The position numbers were made by a program, and so were the translations under genes. Below, piece after piece: positions 1 to 12,640 of a stretch of DNA of 64,000 bases. The DNA lies in the NCBI RefSeq assembly GCF_964019385.1, contig NC_088655.1, positions 12,690,357 through 12,754,356 of the forward strand, written 5' to 3'. The number at the start of each line of letters is the position of its first letter. Position 1 is the stretch's first letter. This stretch comes from Sycon ciliatum. Lineage: Eukaryota > Porifera > Calcarea > Leucosolenida > Sycettidae. Below the pieces are notes generated by a model that searched no databases, had not been told where the DNA came from, and worked only from the letters and a program-made list of their open reading frames with translations.

Positions 1-99
1 AACATGGACTTGATACAGGAAATACTCTCACCTTTTTCTGAGCTGCAGACTCGCATGTCTTCCGTGATCTGATGGCACACATGAGGAATATCCATACAC

Positions 100-101
100 A
101 T

Positions 102-176
<75 letters not shown>
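100..176 (+). repeat. (CA)n microsatellite
   Basis: About 37 CA units. Confidence 0.97.
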
Positions 177-180
<4 letters not shown>

Positions 181-189
181 TACACCTTT

Positions 190-360
190 TGACCCTTGAC
201 CTTTTGACGCCCATCGCCGGAGGCGAAGATAGAGCAGAAGCCATAGCAACTTGTGCCGGGATTGCACCATTCAACAGCTTGCAAGGCTGAAGAATTGACC
301 GCCACTATTCAGCCTGGTCTACACCACACGGCTATGAAGTGGCTTTTTCTGGCGAGAGAA
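190..360 (-). repeat. Microsatellite-flanked repeat family MSF1, copy 1
   Basis: A roughly 170-bp unique core (CAACAGCTTGCAAGGCTGAA, CAGCCTGGTCTACACCAC) between two (CA)n tracts. The same core occurs at 26640-26815 and at 27860-27891 plus 29546-29668. Confidence 0.8.
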
Positions 361-407
361 TCCTTACTTTTTGGTCATACATACAGCACACCCACACACA
401 CAGACAT

Positions 408-410
<3 letters not shown>

Positions 411-485
<75 letters not shown>

Positions 486-492
486 ACACACA
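411..492 (+). repeat. (CA)n microsatellite
   Basis: CA repeat with one CT interruption, on the other side of MSF1 copy 1. Confidence 0.97.
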
Positions 493-1502
493 TTCAGAGA
501 GCAGAATCCTTACACACGTTCAGAAATGATAACCAGTCCAGGTGCAGAGTTCAAATATGTAAACAAACATCCTGGAGACACTTGAAAGTACCCCTACATC
601 CATCATGTCACCCCTACCTGTTAGCATTGAGAAACATGACCTGCGCATTTGTTTGCACGAACACACGCAGCAAACTCACCAGTCCTTGGTTGACGAGATG
701 CTTCCGCAGCTTTGGATCACGTACAAACATCCGCCGGAGATGCTTATCATGAAGACTGGTGCACAGACAGCAAAGATCAGAAACATATTCAATACTTTCC
801 GCTGCCATCTGCAGTCACATGCTAGACATCAGGTTCAAGGGCGCATAAACGTCCTGATTGTATACCTAAACATGTGAATGGCCACGGTCCAGGGTAAGTG
901 ACAAAGATACATGGAGACTATCACAAGTAGACGAGGATGAATAATTCGGTGAAACTCAGAATTTCACCCAGCGCCTGGTTTCTCTCCCCGCCTAGTTTCT
1001 CTTGGACAGCCTGGAACCTTTCTTTTGTACGGAGAATGTCATATCAATATGTACATGTCTCTCTCCCCTCCTCCTCCTGCACACACCTACGTTATATCAT
1101 CCGTATCATGCCTGTCATGATTGTCTGAAGCTATTGTCTGTGTTGTGGTTGACTTCACTCTTTAGTGCTATTGACTGGCCTTTCGTACAATACCTATTGA
1201 TGTCTAGAGACATACTGTCTAGCCTTCCCCTCGTGCGCTTATTGATACAATATCCAGCTGTCCAGTGGCTCTCCTTCCACCGCTCTCTATCTCGCTATAC
1301 TCTTCTTCACACTCTATAAGTTCGTGTCTTCTCTACAATAAAATCAGTTCAGTGACTGACGAGTTCGAGATCACAACATGGTGTCAGAAGCGGCTTGATT
1401 ACGAATCCAGCCGAGTTGCTTGCAATGTAGTCCTCAAACTGTACTCCTCTTTACCCGTTTTAGCCCTCTCACTCAGGCTCTCTCTAGCAATTCTGCCTCA
1501 TT

Positions 1503-1650
1503 GCAGAAACCGTCCGTCCGCCTCATTGCAGAAACCGTTCGTCTGCCTCACTGTCCGTCTGTCTCTAAGCAGAATCCGTCCGTCCGCCTCTAAGCAGAAT
1601 CCGTCCGTCTACCTCTAAGCAGAATCCGTCCGTCTGCCTCTAAGCAGCCT
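1503..1650 (+). repeat. Short tandem repeat in L1 interior
   Basis: About six imperfect copies of a unit like GCAGAATCCGTCCGTCTGCCTC, 20-25 bp long, lie between the PBS and the gag remnant. Confidence 0.7.
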
Positions 1651-1738
1651 CCCTGCCTCCGCGTTCCTACCGGTCGCAGCTCCTCGTGTAAGTCTCATTG
1701 CAGCTCCTGCATAGTCCTCGGCCGACGTCAATGACCTC

Positions 1739-1966
1739 CTCGTTCGAGAACAACTGATCGTGGCCCTCCCGGCCGATGCTCAAGTCTTCCTCCTCCGTCA
1801 AGCGCCTCGGACTGCTACCACAACTGTCGAGCAGGCCGAAACTTACCTGCGAACGGAGAGGACAGAGATGGCGCTCCGAAAGTCTCTCCCGGGTTCACCG
1901 CCCCTCGCAAACGCGGCAGACAACACGTCGTACTGCTCGACCTCCGACACCGTTGCCTCAGTGTAG
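1739..1966 (+). pseudogene. gag remnant inside LTR element L1
   Basis: The reading LLVREQLIVALPADAQVFLL followed by a VEQAETYL helix resembles the capsid helical region of Ty3-like Gag proteins. Only about 70 codons survive, to a TAG at 1964. No zinc knuckle, protease or RT follows. Confidence 0.5.
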
Positions 1967-2698
1967 TAACGATCCATCGAGTCTGTGGTGGTGCAGCTCA
2001 CCCTTGGCGTGATTGCTCAGCTACAGCCAAAGACTCGCAAGAAACTAACCGTTTGTTACTTGGTCACTTCCGCGTGTGTCAACGTGCAACAGCGCCAACG
2101 TGACACAAGTCGGAAATCCGTGGGTGGTGTAACTGTAACTTGTGTAAGTACCACCACAGCACCAAACAGTCATTCTGTTCGTGAGTGCGATGCTGACATG
2201 GACTCTCCATGCAACTCCATGTACTTTCTACATGACTTGTATTCTGTACTCGTAGAGTCGCACTGTGATCTCTGCGTCTTGCTCTTTGTGCTCACACTCC
2301 TTCCACATAACGCATGGTTGCGCTCTTTCTCTGCTGGCTCTAGTATCAAATGCTCCAGTCTATTTGGCCTCTTTGCCCTCTGTTTTCACTCTTTGCTTGA
2401 AAGGGGAGATGTTATATCATCCGTATCATGCCTGTCATGATTGTCTGAAGCTATTGTCTGTGTTGTGGTGGACTTCACTCTTTAGTGCTATTGACTGGCC
2501 TTTCGTACAATACCTATTGATGTCTAGAGACATACTGTCTAGCCTTCCCCTCGTGCGCTTATTGATACACTATCCAGCTGTCCAGTGGCTCTCCTTCCAC
2601 CGCTCTCTATCTCGCTATACTCTTCTTCACACTCTATAAGTTTGTGTCTTCTCTACAATAAAATCAGTTCAGTGACTGAGGAGTTCGAGATCACAACA

Positions 2699-3068
2699 AC
2701 CTATACTTGCTCACTACCAAAACTGGTCACGTGGGTCTCCCAGGGAGAGGGGAGGGAGACTCAAAAGGAATCTTGGAAAGACGACTCAACTGGCTATTGA
2801 ACCGCCCAACGGCCCACACCCCCTGAAATCCCCAAACTATGGGTGGACTTGGAAAATGATCCCACTTATGGCCTCACCAAACCTCAGTAAGTGGGCGAGG
2901 ACCAGGTGCAGAAAAGGGATTGACGGCATCAGGGTATCCGTCCAGGGATCCAACTGCAGTCACCCTTGCCCCCAGTGAAGGTAATACTTGCTACAAGTAC
3001 TAGTGTGGGTGGCTAAATCAGAGTGGATCTGATACAAGCTTCACTAGCACCATTGATTACACAAGAGT
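2699..3068 (+). repeat. Microsatellite-flanked repeat family MSF2, copy 1
   Basis: ACTTGCTCACTACCAAAACT, GTCACGTGGGTCTCC, CCAAACTATGGGTGGACTTG and CCATTGATTACACAAGAGTG in order, ending in (CA)n. L1 is inserted at its left edge. Confidence 0.8.

Positions 3069-3131
<63 letters not shown>
3069..3131 (+). repeat. (CA)n microsatellite
   Basis: About 31 CA units ending MSF2 copy 1. Confidence 0.97.
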
Positions 3132-3132
<1 letters not shown>

Positions 3133-5787
3133 CCGCACGCGCATACCACCCCTTCAGGGACACAAGCATAGCCAACGCTGGCTAGTACACATTCAGTTCA
3201 TCCTCACCTATTGTATGGGCGACACGTCAGCGGCAAGTCTGCTTTCGGCGCATTCTGTTCTTCCAAGCGCCCCTGCTTGCAGAAGACATCGTCAAACATA
3301 ATCGGATCACGGAGCACTGCAGACGTGATGTCTTGCCGACGTGTGCCGCTGGCAAGAAACAACAAGAAAACGGGGAACATTTGCTTTGAATTACGACACT
3401 TTGAAGCGTACCTTTGAGATCTCCACCGAGTGCTTATGTGGAATTCCGGGGTAATGTATACTCAAGATAGACGCACCCCAGGTAGATTAAGCAGTAGATG
3501 AAGTGCAGGTTCCAGTACAGTTTCCATTGCCAGTGACACTATTGAGTACTGCTAGCACACTTACAGGAACGACTTGAACTCATTCTGCTCACGGGTCACC
3601 GCTTGCAACGTTGACACCGACGCAACAATACGATGGCTTGTGTTCCTGATGAGCAAGCAAACAAGGCAACAAATTAAACCAATTTCCAGATGTAATCTGA
3701 CACCCTGAGCCTGCTATAGTATATTCAGTCATCCTCTACCCCGGTCCTGTGCTCAAGCACGCTCCATACACACAGTCTATTCTTATAAGGAAGTGCAGTG
3801 GCAGATTCCAGTGGAGATGTGTATGCTTCTCGCTGGCTGAATATTTGAAATAAACGAGAAGTATTGTTCTTTCCAACGACGAACATCTGCGGTACGTGTT
3901 TTTCGTTTTGTTTTCGTTTCTATCAACACGGCGCACCGCCCACGTGTACGTGAACAACGCACCGCCCGTTTCACAACACACCACCCACTTCACAGCGTCC
4001 TCTGCCGCGACTACACATCGCTAGTAGTATACATAGTCTCTCAATGTGCCCACTCACGGCAAGCGAGGCAAGTTGAACTCCCGCGTGCGACTCATTCTTC
4101 TTTCCCATGCGCACGAGCAGCTTCTGGTCTAGCGATCAGGGAAGGGACATCCGATAAACAAGGAGAGATCCTGGTAGTCCAAGCAGCGGCTTCAAACGGC
4201 CTTCACCACGAGGCGAGGCGTCGAGAAATGCTTGCCTCCACCGCCAACAGGCTGAAGAGTGAAGTAAGTTACTAACTACTTTGCTATGGCGTTTCCTCTC
4301 CTACTCTGGCAACCTCACATCTCGGGCAGACTGCGGACTATATTCACCAATAAACTACCGCTTGTCCTGAAAAGCTGGAAATCTCGCTCGCCACTGCACT
4401 TACTGACTTAGGTAAACACAGTCTAATAATTGATTTTTTGTTATCGCAAGAGCAGAAATTCCTTTTGACCGCTCCTACCAGCTAACAGCAGATCTACTAC
4501 GGAATGTAATCTGCACTACACAGCTGTCGCATGCTCGTAGCCTACTCGTCTATGCAATGACCATGCAATGCCTTCACAAGGTTTGGCGAGCACCGCCACT
4601 CTACTGAAACGAAGTCGGCTGGACGTGGAGTCGAGTCGTGGAGTTGGAGTCTAGTCGTCATGGTCGTAGGAGTAGGTGGACGACTCGACCATGTCGACAT
4701 GGCATCGGCCCCAGCACAGCAGCCTAGCCATAGTTAGGTGACGCAGTGGGTGACAATCTGGTGTCAGGACAGTAGATGTACGGTCATGTTCGTCATGTCC
4801 GAGCCCGAGGTTCAGGCCGGTCAGGAGTCGGGGGCTTGGTCACTCATCGACATCATTCTGTTTAGCTCAGCTGTGTTTGAACCGCGAAGATCACCGCGTC
4901 TCGTGGCCTACTGTTGCCAAGGACTACCATGACTCACCTGCTGCATGTACTGACTGCACTGACACCTGCTAGCTCCAGTCTAGTCCAGTCTTATCTGTGG
5001 CAGTTGTGTGTCTTCGTCGTCGTACGCGTCGAGGTTGAGTACAGCTACATGTATACAGACAGTACAGGGAGTACAGGGAGCCTTGAAAAGCAGGCCTTTT
5101 CACCGTTTTGACTTTGAGAAAATAGCAATCTAGGAAAAGCCGTGAAGGAAAGGCCATGACTATCGCCGTAGTAATAGTATCGGACGCTGCAGCAGACTGA
5201 AGTCAAGAGCACATCCTGGTACGGACTCGGTACATCTGGGGTGCGTTTCCACCCTTGTACCCATCCGAGGGCTGCAGCGGCTGCATGAGCCTTGCCGCTG
5301 CCTTCGGCGCGGGGGTCGGATTTCTTTGACCACGCCTGAACATAGAGGGTCATCTCATACGTACAAACGGTGCTGATCAATGAAATCCGATCGTGCGAAG
5401 CACACTGGGCGCCGAAGTGCCGAGTCCCAACACATAACACTCCGGCATGAGTAGGCCATTGCCATTGGCATTGGTACTTGGTAGTAGACGGACCTGGTAG
5501 ACATGGTAGACTGAGCCAGGCTTTAGCCTGTGTAGGTGAGAAGACCCTCCGAGTCTCTCATATTATCAGTCACACAAATGACCCTGGTGACCGCTGATCT
5601 GTAGCTGTACTGAGCAATATCACAGGTGCGGTGCCAGGGCTGTCTCCGTGACCTCTGTCTGCTGTGAAGCTTCCCTCGTTCATTGAGTCATCGGACTGAT
5701 GTACTGACCGTCTGTGGCTGTACACACGAGTGAGGCATCTCGAAAAACAGACTCAGCATGACTGTGTGTGTACGTGTGTGTAACGAC
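3133..5787. other. Unassigned sequence
   Basis: No recognisable gene, RNA or mobile element. Only short ORFs; a few AT-rich and polypyrimidine stretches around 3890 and 4430. Confidence 0.5.
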
Positions 5788-5873
5788 CATGCATCGGTGC
5801 GACAGTGGTTCGGTTCAGGATTTGACCCGACGACCATGCATATCGGTGGTTCGGTTCAGGATTTGACCCGCCT
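5788..5873 (+). repeat. Tandem 41-45 bp direct repeat
   Basis: CGACCATGCAT-TCGGTG and GTGGTTCGGTTCAGGATTTG occur twice in a row. Confidence 0.88.
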
Positions 5874-5879
5874 GGCACG

Positions 5880-6386
5880 AAACTGGCCGACAGGCTAAGT
5901 GTCGAACATCGTCCCACCAATCAGCGCTCTGCTTCCCGGAAAGCTTCACGAGCCCGCGCCACACAGCCACGCCAGCCTGCGCTATCTATCGGTTTACCGA
6001 GCTAGATCAGCTCGCTTCCCACGCGCGAATGCAGCCAGCCGCGTCGTCAGCCGCGCGTGGGAAGGATCCCGAACTTTCTTCCTCAGGCTCAGTTTTGGTT
6101 CTTGGTGCGCGAAGGGAAGCTGTCTTTCTCTTCCTCCTGAATTTTCGAAAGTGCTTTAGCAAAACCAGTTTTCCTGGGGAGAATCATAACACGGCTCAGC
6201 TATGGTCCTTATCATGAACGTCTTGTGAAAAATTGAGCCGAATCGGTCGTCGCTAACTCGTTCAGCTCCCACGCATTGCGCGGTAGCAATGGCCGTCGAA
6301 TGAAGTCGGCGAAGATTTAGATAGTCGCAGCCAGCACGTCGGGCGGAGTGCTGTTGTAAAGGTTCCGAATCTGTGCCGAACTACTG
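5880..6386 (+). promoter_or_regulatory. GC/CpG-rich patch with splice donor, possible first exon
   Basis: CpG-dense sequence (many CGCG, GCGC) contrasts with the surrounding DNA and ends at a strong CTG/GTAAGTAAG donor at 6387. No ORF of note. This could be an untranslated first exon and promoter of an unseen gene. Confidence 0.3.
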
Positions 6387-7779
6387 GTAAGTAAGAGGTC
6401 CGAAGTGAAAAGGACCGTTCTATCGCCCCACTCCATCTTCGTGTGTTGTGGCGGGCGTGCGTGCGTGCGTACAATAAGCGGCAAACTTATTCGTTCTTCT
6501 CCTGACAAAATCCCGCTTGCTTGTGTTACTTGTCCGTGTTCCTCGTGAGGTTTCTCACCAGCCACTTGTGTTAGTGATGCCTGCTTTTGGTAAGACTTGG
6601 TGGGACGTTATCTTTTGTGTATGACTTGCAGCAACTCGGGACCGCTAAGGTGCTCCTACCTTCAACTGTTCAAGGTGTATACCTCCGAGCAGGCTCCTCG
6701 TGGGCAAGCACATGGATGCAAGTGGCTATGGATCTTCGCATCTTCTCTGGTCATCGATCGATGCACAGTTGGTTTGGTCTGGCGAGATATTTTTTATTTT
6801 GCCAAGTCTGCAACGCATACACCGGCCAGCCAGTTACCGCGCCACTGCAGGGTTTGCCCTACCACGTGAACCGCGAGTTCAACTTCTTAGGCGTCGAGTT
6901 TCCTGGTGAGTTCCAGTTATAGCCATAGGCGTTGAATTAATAATCCGTGTACGTGATTGCACATAGGTGTTCTAATACACAAAAATCTATCTGTTTTCAA
7001 TGCGAATTGCTTGGGCAAATTGAGCATCCATATTATCATAATGTGGCCATTGCCGGTGTTCCACTGTGCGTTCACAGGGCTAACCGGTTCCAACCGCCAA
7101 AGAAGAATACCACGTGGTAATGTACTGTGGTCCCGCATGTACTTGGATAAATTCTAGTGCCTTGGCAGGGTCCCCCTCCCTCGACTTTCGAAAAAGAAAG
7201 AAAGTTCTTTCGACTCGGTTCCGTGCACCTCCCAATACTGGCAATAGGTTCCTGCTCCTACTGTGCATGAAGTGTGTGTGTCTGTGGAGGGGTTATACTA
7301 CTTGTCGTAGTCGATACGACTGTAGTCCTAGCATTAGCTATCGGTTATCCGGTTGCGAGGTCATGCTACGGCGCAGACAGGCGGAAACGCCACGGAAAAA
7401 CTCTTCCATAAGTGTCAGTGTAGTCGATTGCGTCAGAAGCTCCACTTGGTTCGATTGAGAACAGTGCTGACTGATTCCTTGTCCAGCAGCTTAACGCTGC
7501 ACCTTATCAGTTTATGATTTCTATTCGTTCTCTTCTTTTGCTGTACTAACCTAATGCGTTGATGATGATAATGGTAAACCGCTAATGCTAAACTGAAAGC
7601 TAACCCAAACTAATCCCAATAATAATAATAATGGTAGTGTTGAATGAACAAATGGTTGCTGGAAAGGAATCAGTCTGCATGCAAGCGGATTCGTTTTTGT
7701 TGTAAAAGCAAGATCTTGTCTTTTAACGATTTCGGCAAATTGGAAGCAACGCCCAGCTCCCCTCTTCAAAGCTATGTTT
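6387..7779. other. Unassigned sequence
   Basis: An open stretch at 6620-6910 reads VCNAYTGQPVTAPLQGLPYH and is bordered by TTGCAG and CTG/GTGAGT, so an exon is possible, but no start or family can be given. Confidence 0.3.
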
Positions 7780-9720
7780 TCCTTCGTTTGGAAGGAACAA
7801 TTTCGAATCAGAGGGAAGTTCTGTATTTGTGCTGTAGCAAGATAGCGATAAGCCGTTGTTCAAATAATTATGACCTAGCAACTAGGTAACCGATGATAAA
7901 CAAAAGCCGCGCCTCCCTGTGTATGTCCACAGGGGCCGTCCATCAGTAGGCGAGTCTGCCAAGATGGGTGGGTTGGTTGGTTTGCAAGGCACATAATCCG
8001 AGCACCATAAGGGACAGAAACCGTGCCTACAGTGCTGTGTAGCTATGTTGTGCTTTCAACTAGTCGAGTGTCCTTGTCAGCTTTGATTAATAAAGGGAAT
8101 GTGCCCTTGAAAGAACAATGTATCGCGGATGGTTCTTCTTTCACGAATCCTAGGCCAAAATGTTCATATCCAACATCATTTTTTGCAGACGTAGTGCTCA
8201 AGAACCTACCAAGAGGTAAATACTTTCACCGGAGATTCACTATTGCTCCCAACTTACATCCAGCCAGCCTGTAAACGCCGGGCAACAATTGTGTGGGGCG
8301 CTGGCATGCCAACATGTGTGTTCAGAACTGTTCTGACGTTAGGGACAACGGAACCCGTATCTTGTGTGTGTGTGAGAGATTACAGTACATGCCAGTTCTT
8401 TTACAGAAGGTGCTGCTGCTGTTCAGACCATGTGTTGGGCCAAGGATCAGGTCTGCGATGGCTCTCATCATAGTTCAAGATCATCTTATACTGCGTGATG
8501 CACGGGGAAGCACCGCGTTATACTGGTCGCAAGTCTCCGTGCTGTGGTTTTGTTTGTCTAAGGGTGCCTATTTTTGTGGCACCAATGGGTTCTTCTTTCG
8601 ACCAGACGAGACCGCATATGATTTCAGACATTAGCAGGTCCATGCCGGACCTGTCATGTGGTATTGTCTGTTCAAAAGAAGAACCTATTGCTATTGCAAA
8701 TCGATGGGCCTGTCAAAGATGATATTGAATTTTTTGTTCTGTCATCACCCTTCATCGTACATGAAATGAATTCCACTTGTATGCTTGGACTATGTTGACA
8801 AAACTGTGTTCACATGTGGCCTACTGTAGCAACCGGATATTTTCACAGAAATATTTCCTTTGACTGGAAGGAGCAGTTTCATCACAGGAAAGTTCAGTAA
8901 GGTAGTGTTGTAGCAAGAGAGCGATAAAGCGTTCTTCGAAAAATGACCTAGCAACTACTTCAGAAGTACGAGTAGGTAAGCGATGAAAATCACAAAAGCC
9001 ACCTGCTTATGTATGTCCAATGGGGGTCATCCATGCGTAGGTGAGTCTGTCAAGATCGATGAGTGGGTAGGTAGGTCTACGAGGCAAACCCAAGCACTGG
9101 AAGGGACAGAAAGTGTACCTACAAATATCTCTAGCTATTTTGTGCTCTCGACTTGTCAAATTGTCCTCGTCAGCTTTGATAGATCAAGAAAGTGTGCCCT
9201 TAGAATAACAATGCATTGTCGAGGGTTCTTTGTTCCTGGATTCTGGATCCTAGGCCGAACATTTTTTTCGTATCCATGATTATTTATGCACACAGAGTGC
9301 TCAAGAACATAGGAAGATGTAGGATGCTTTCAACGCAGATACCTTCTTCCAGCCCACCTGTAAACATCTTGAAACAATTTTGTGCGGGGATGAAGCCAAA
9401 TCCGACGAAAAAGGAAACGGGGGGGGGGGGGTGCATTTGGGGATTCACCACAGGCCTTAGCCTAAATCAAAAAGAAGGGATAAAGCCACTTCCGACAAAA
9501 AGGAAGCATGGTGATTGGTTTGCAGCGGTGTGCCGACACGTGTGTTCAGGAGTGTTCTGCTGTCGTCATGGACGGCGGAACCGGTATGGTTGGTTAGGCC
9601 GTCGCCAGACTAGCTGTTTAGCCATCAACCCATTTCAACGTTGACGAGGTCACAATATCCTCTCCATATCATACACATACCTTAGTGTGGATGTCTATGT
9701 GGTATGGCTGGACCAATATA

Positions 9721-9859
9721 CAGTGCTGGCAACTGAAATTCGACCCCCTGAGCGGTGGGTTCACATTCTAGCGGTCTCTGTTTCGTAGTTTTACCATCCC
9801 GTGTTGGGTTGGGATGTAAGCGCACCGCTCAGGGGGTCGGATTTCAGTTGCCAGCACTG
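9721..9859. mobile_element. MITE family A, TA-flanked, copy 1
   Basis: CAGTGCTGGCAACTGAAAT tip and its inverted complement at the other end, flanked by TA on both sides; Tc1/mariner-type size and target. Confidence 0.88.
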
Positions 9860-10184
9860 TAGTACTACGTTCGCCGATCCCAGCTGTGTAAGGCTAAATC
9901 CTAAACTTTGTCGCTGCTGAGGGTTGTAGAGGTTAAAATCACCGGATGTGGTGCCACCCGGGTAGAGAGGGATGGGACATGACTACACGATGGCTGTGAA
10001 GTATTGAGATGGTGTGTGATTTAGCTGTGGATGATGATGATGATGTGTGCATGGTACTAGAACCAACTATGCGTACCTCGCAAAGCTAGCTTCTCTGTAC
10101 TCTACAGCTGTGTTCTCAACCTGGGGGTGATAATTCTTGTTCTTCTTTTGCACTGGTGTGTGTGCCGTGTATGTGTGCCGTGTA

Positions 10185-10185
<1 letters not shown>

Positions 10186-10228
<43 letters not shown>
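10186..10228 (+). repeat. (GT)n-(GA)n compound microsatellite
   Basis: Eight GT units then about 13 GA units. Confidence 0.95.
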
Positions 10229-10233
<5 letters not shown>

Positions 10234-11139
10234 GAGTGAGCGTACATGTCGGTTCTTTTACAGGTGCTGGTCGGACCACATGTAGGGTCAAGGATCAAGT
10301 CTGCGATGGCTCCCATCATTGTTCAAGACCACCTTCTACTGTATGATGCTCAAGAAAGCACTGCGTTATACTGGTCGCAAGTATCCATTCTGTGCTTTTG
10401 TTAATCTGAGGGTACCTTTGTGTCTTTGATTTTGTGGAAGCATTGTTCTTTCGACCAGATGAGACCACACGTTAGACACTGGACCCTTACCATTGACACC
10501 CAAGTTACTGTGTGTTCTCACTGTACGCAATACAGGCTGCATGGCACTTGGTTCATGCCCTTGCTTTTGGATGGGTGTTGGCGCCCAAGAGTAATGGGAA
10601 GATGCCGATGTTTCCAATATGATCCTGAACCCTGGGGATGCATGCAAGAAGTTCCTTCCCAGAGAGTTACCTGGTCACCTGTGAAGGGTTTCAATGAGGG
10701 GGAGGGGTGGTGGTGAAATAAGTGAGTCCAGGTAGGGCAATAAAAACAGGCTATGAGGACTCTTGGGGTCCGTGTGCTTTGCCAGGGATACCTAAACAGG
10801 GTTCTAGCCTGGAGAATTGAGCAGGGGAAACAAACAGTTCACCCTTCTTTTTCCATGTTCCACTATCGCCTTGTCACACAAAAAGCAACGTATGGCTGCA
10901 GCAAGCGCCCGGAAAGATAGAGTTGAGGCCGTATTTTCGTTGTCAGACCTCTTAAGGCACAAGAATCGAAAATGAGTAGGGTGGTACACCATCAGAGTAG
11001 GGGGCGCCCCCCCCCCCCCCACACACACACACACCTTTCTACCCCTTTTGGCTAGAACCTTGCTTACTGCTTTGTGTGGGTCCAATTTGCGTGACGAGTT
11101 TTGCAAATACCATGTGAGGAGCAGGCAGGCACAGTGGGT

Positions 11140-12380
11140 TGTAACGGAATCACAGCCATTCCGTTCCCCGGGATGCAGGACACAAAGGACAAGACTAGTT
11201 TGGTTTACATAATTATTATTGACATTACGGAAATGGAGACAACACTCAAAGGGACAAACAAGAAGACTGACAAAAGGACTCTCGACTACAAAATCGCGCA
11301 TGCTCATATCACACATGCACGCGACTAGACGAGACAGTTTGGGGAATGCCATCACACAGGAAAACAACACATCATTTCACAACACCTGCCCCCTTGATGA
11401 CATTCCACAAAATAATAAACCGACACCACGTTCCACATGCACAACAGCAAAAGGAACCACAGCAAAACAGAAAAACCAAAACCAACCAACAGCTTACATT
11501 GTAGCACAACAAAACTGGGCCACGACACAGGGCCAAACCAAGACAAAAGAGCCGACGCTCTCAACCAAGCCGCACCACAGGGCCAAACCAAAAAACACAA
11601 GAGCCGACGCTCTAAACTCAGGCACACAAGGATAACCGAAACACGAGAGCCAAAGCTCCAACAAATAACAATATGCGCGCAGCAGCGCAAAATAAATCTA
11701 TAACGCAAATTAATGCAGAACAACAGAATGACGAGAAGAGCAACATACCGACAACCAAACTCAACAACACAGCAACGAACTGAACAGCGAGAGAAACATG
11801 ATCAGACAATTAAGCGAGCAAGACAACAACAAGACGAACAACAAAGGACGACACACAGTCGGTGATGCCAGACTCATCCACTGGCCTCTGGCGAGCCACG
11901 GCCACACGCTCCATGCGGTACCTGCCGTCCCAGGCTCCAGTCCCCAGCTTCTGCCGGTCCACCACCTTCTCTGCCTCCTCTCCGCGTCTTCTTCCGCTTC
12001 CACCAGCTCCTCGTCTCTCCTCCATCCCCACGCTTACTCTCTAGTTGTACTATTACTTGTATTAGTTGTTGACGACGCCGAACAGACTCATGACAAACTT
12101 ACTCATCCTCTGCGTCCCGGGTTTCGGCACCACGTTGTAACGGAATCACAGCCATTCCGTTCCCCGGGATGCAGGACACAAAGGACAAGACTAGTTTGGT
12201 TTACATAATTATTATTGACATTACGGAAATGGAGACAACACTCAAAGGGACAAACAAGAAGACTGACAAAAGGACTCTCGACTACAAAATCGCGCATGCT
12301 CATATCACACATGCACGCGACTAGACGAGACAGTTTGGGGAATGCCATCACACAGGAAAACAACACATCATTTCACAACA
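11140..12380 (-). mobile_element. Non-autonomous LTR retrotransposon (L2), Ty3-like
   Basis: Two 245-bp LTRs (11140-11384, 12136-12380) look identical. Minus-strand orientation is set by a PBS, TGGTGCCGAAACCCGGGA, just inside the 12136 LTR and by a purine tract AAGGGGGCAGG just before the 11384 LTR. LTRs run TGTTGTG to TTACA on the minus strand. A GGGT duplication flanks the element (11136-11139, 12381-12384). The 751-bp interior is A/C-rich on the plus strand and codes nothing I recognise; a short arginine/glutamate-rich ORF at 11810-12031 could be a gag stub. Confidence 0.85.
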
Positions 12381-12640
12381 GGGTTGGTCTAAGACCATGA
12401 TTAATGAACGAGAGGTACCAGGTTCAAGTCCTGCTTGGAAGCGGAAGGATTTTTCCAACCGTGCTGCGACCCACAGTTAAATGGGAACTCGTGGCCTGGC
12501 ATGAGTAAATCATGGATGTGGCAAATGGGATTTTAGGCCTTTGGCCTATGGTTGGTGGATCTGATCTATCCTCCCCCAACGTTTAGGAGCCGCATCTGAC
12601 GCCTGATCATGGGGTGGTGGCGTCCCACGGAAGCGGAAAG
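12381..12640 (+). repeat. tRNA-derived SINE
   Basis: A tRNA-like head has A-box-like TGGTCTAAGACC and a perfect B box GGTTCAAGTCC at about 12420. The body shares GGATCTGATCTATCCTCC and CCTGATCATGGGGTGGTG with 34840-34910. It directly follows LTR element L2. Confidence 0.65.

Larger units (their letters stand above)
1090..2698 (+). mobile_element. Non-autonomous LTR retrotransposon (L1), Ty3-like
   Basis: LTRs of 289 bp lie at 1090-1378 and 2410-2698, about five mismatches apart. The 3' copy starts TGTTATATC and both end CACAACA. A 5-bp duplication ACCTA flanks the element (1085-1089, 2699-2703). A PBS-like TGGTGTCAGAAGCGG follows the 5' LTR at 1379, and a purine tract AAAGGGGAGA precedes the 3' LTR. 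The first base of the 5' LTR has mutated from T to C. The 1.03-kb interior has no pol. Confidence 0.88.
7780..10455 (+). repeat. Old tandem duplication of ~0.9-1.0 kb
   Basis: 7780-8635 and 8860-10455 share the same order of motifs (AGCAAGAGAGCGATAA, GACCTAGCAACTA, GTGCCCTTAGAA-type, AGTGCTCAAGAAC, GGATCA-GTCTGCGATGGCTC). The second copy is expanded by an insertion around 9395-10130 that contains MITE 9721-9859. Confidence 0.75.

Noticed and set aside
8400..8470. LDL-receptor class A-like motif (WAKDQVCDGSHHS)
   Set aside because: Too short, cysteine pattern incomplete, frame stops at once and is not kept between the duplicates.
10804..11370. 188-codon minus-strand ORF
   Set aside because: Runs out of an LTR into unrelated sequence; its start half is LTR sequence repeated at 12103-12366.
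12381..12450. Functional tRNA gene
   Set aside because: B box is good, but no cloverleaf can be drawn and the sequence continues into a repeat body.
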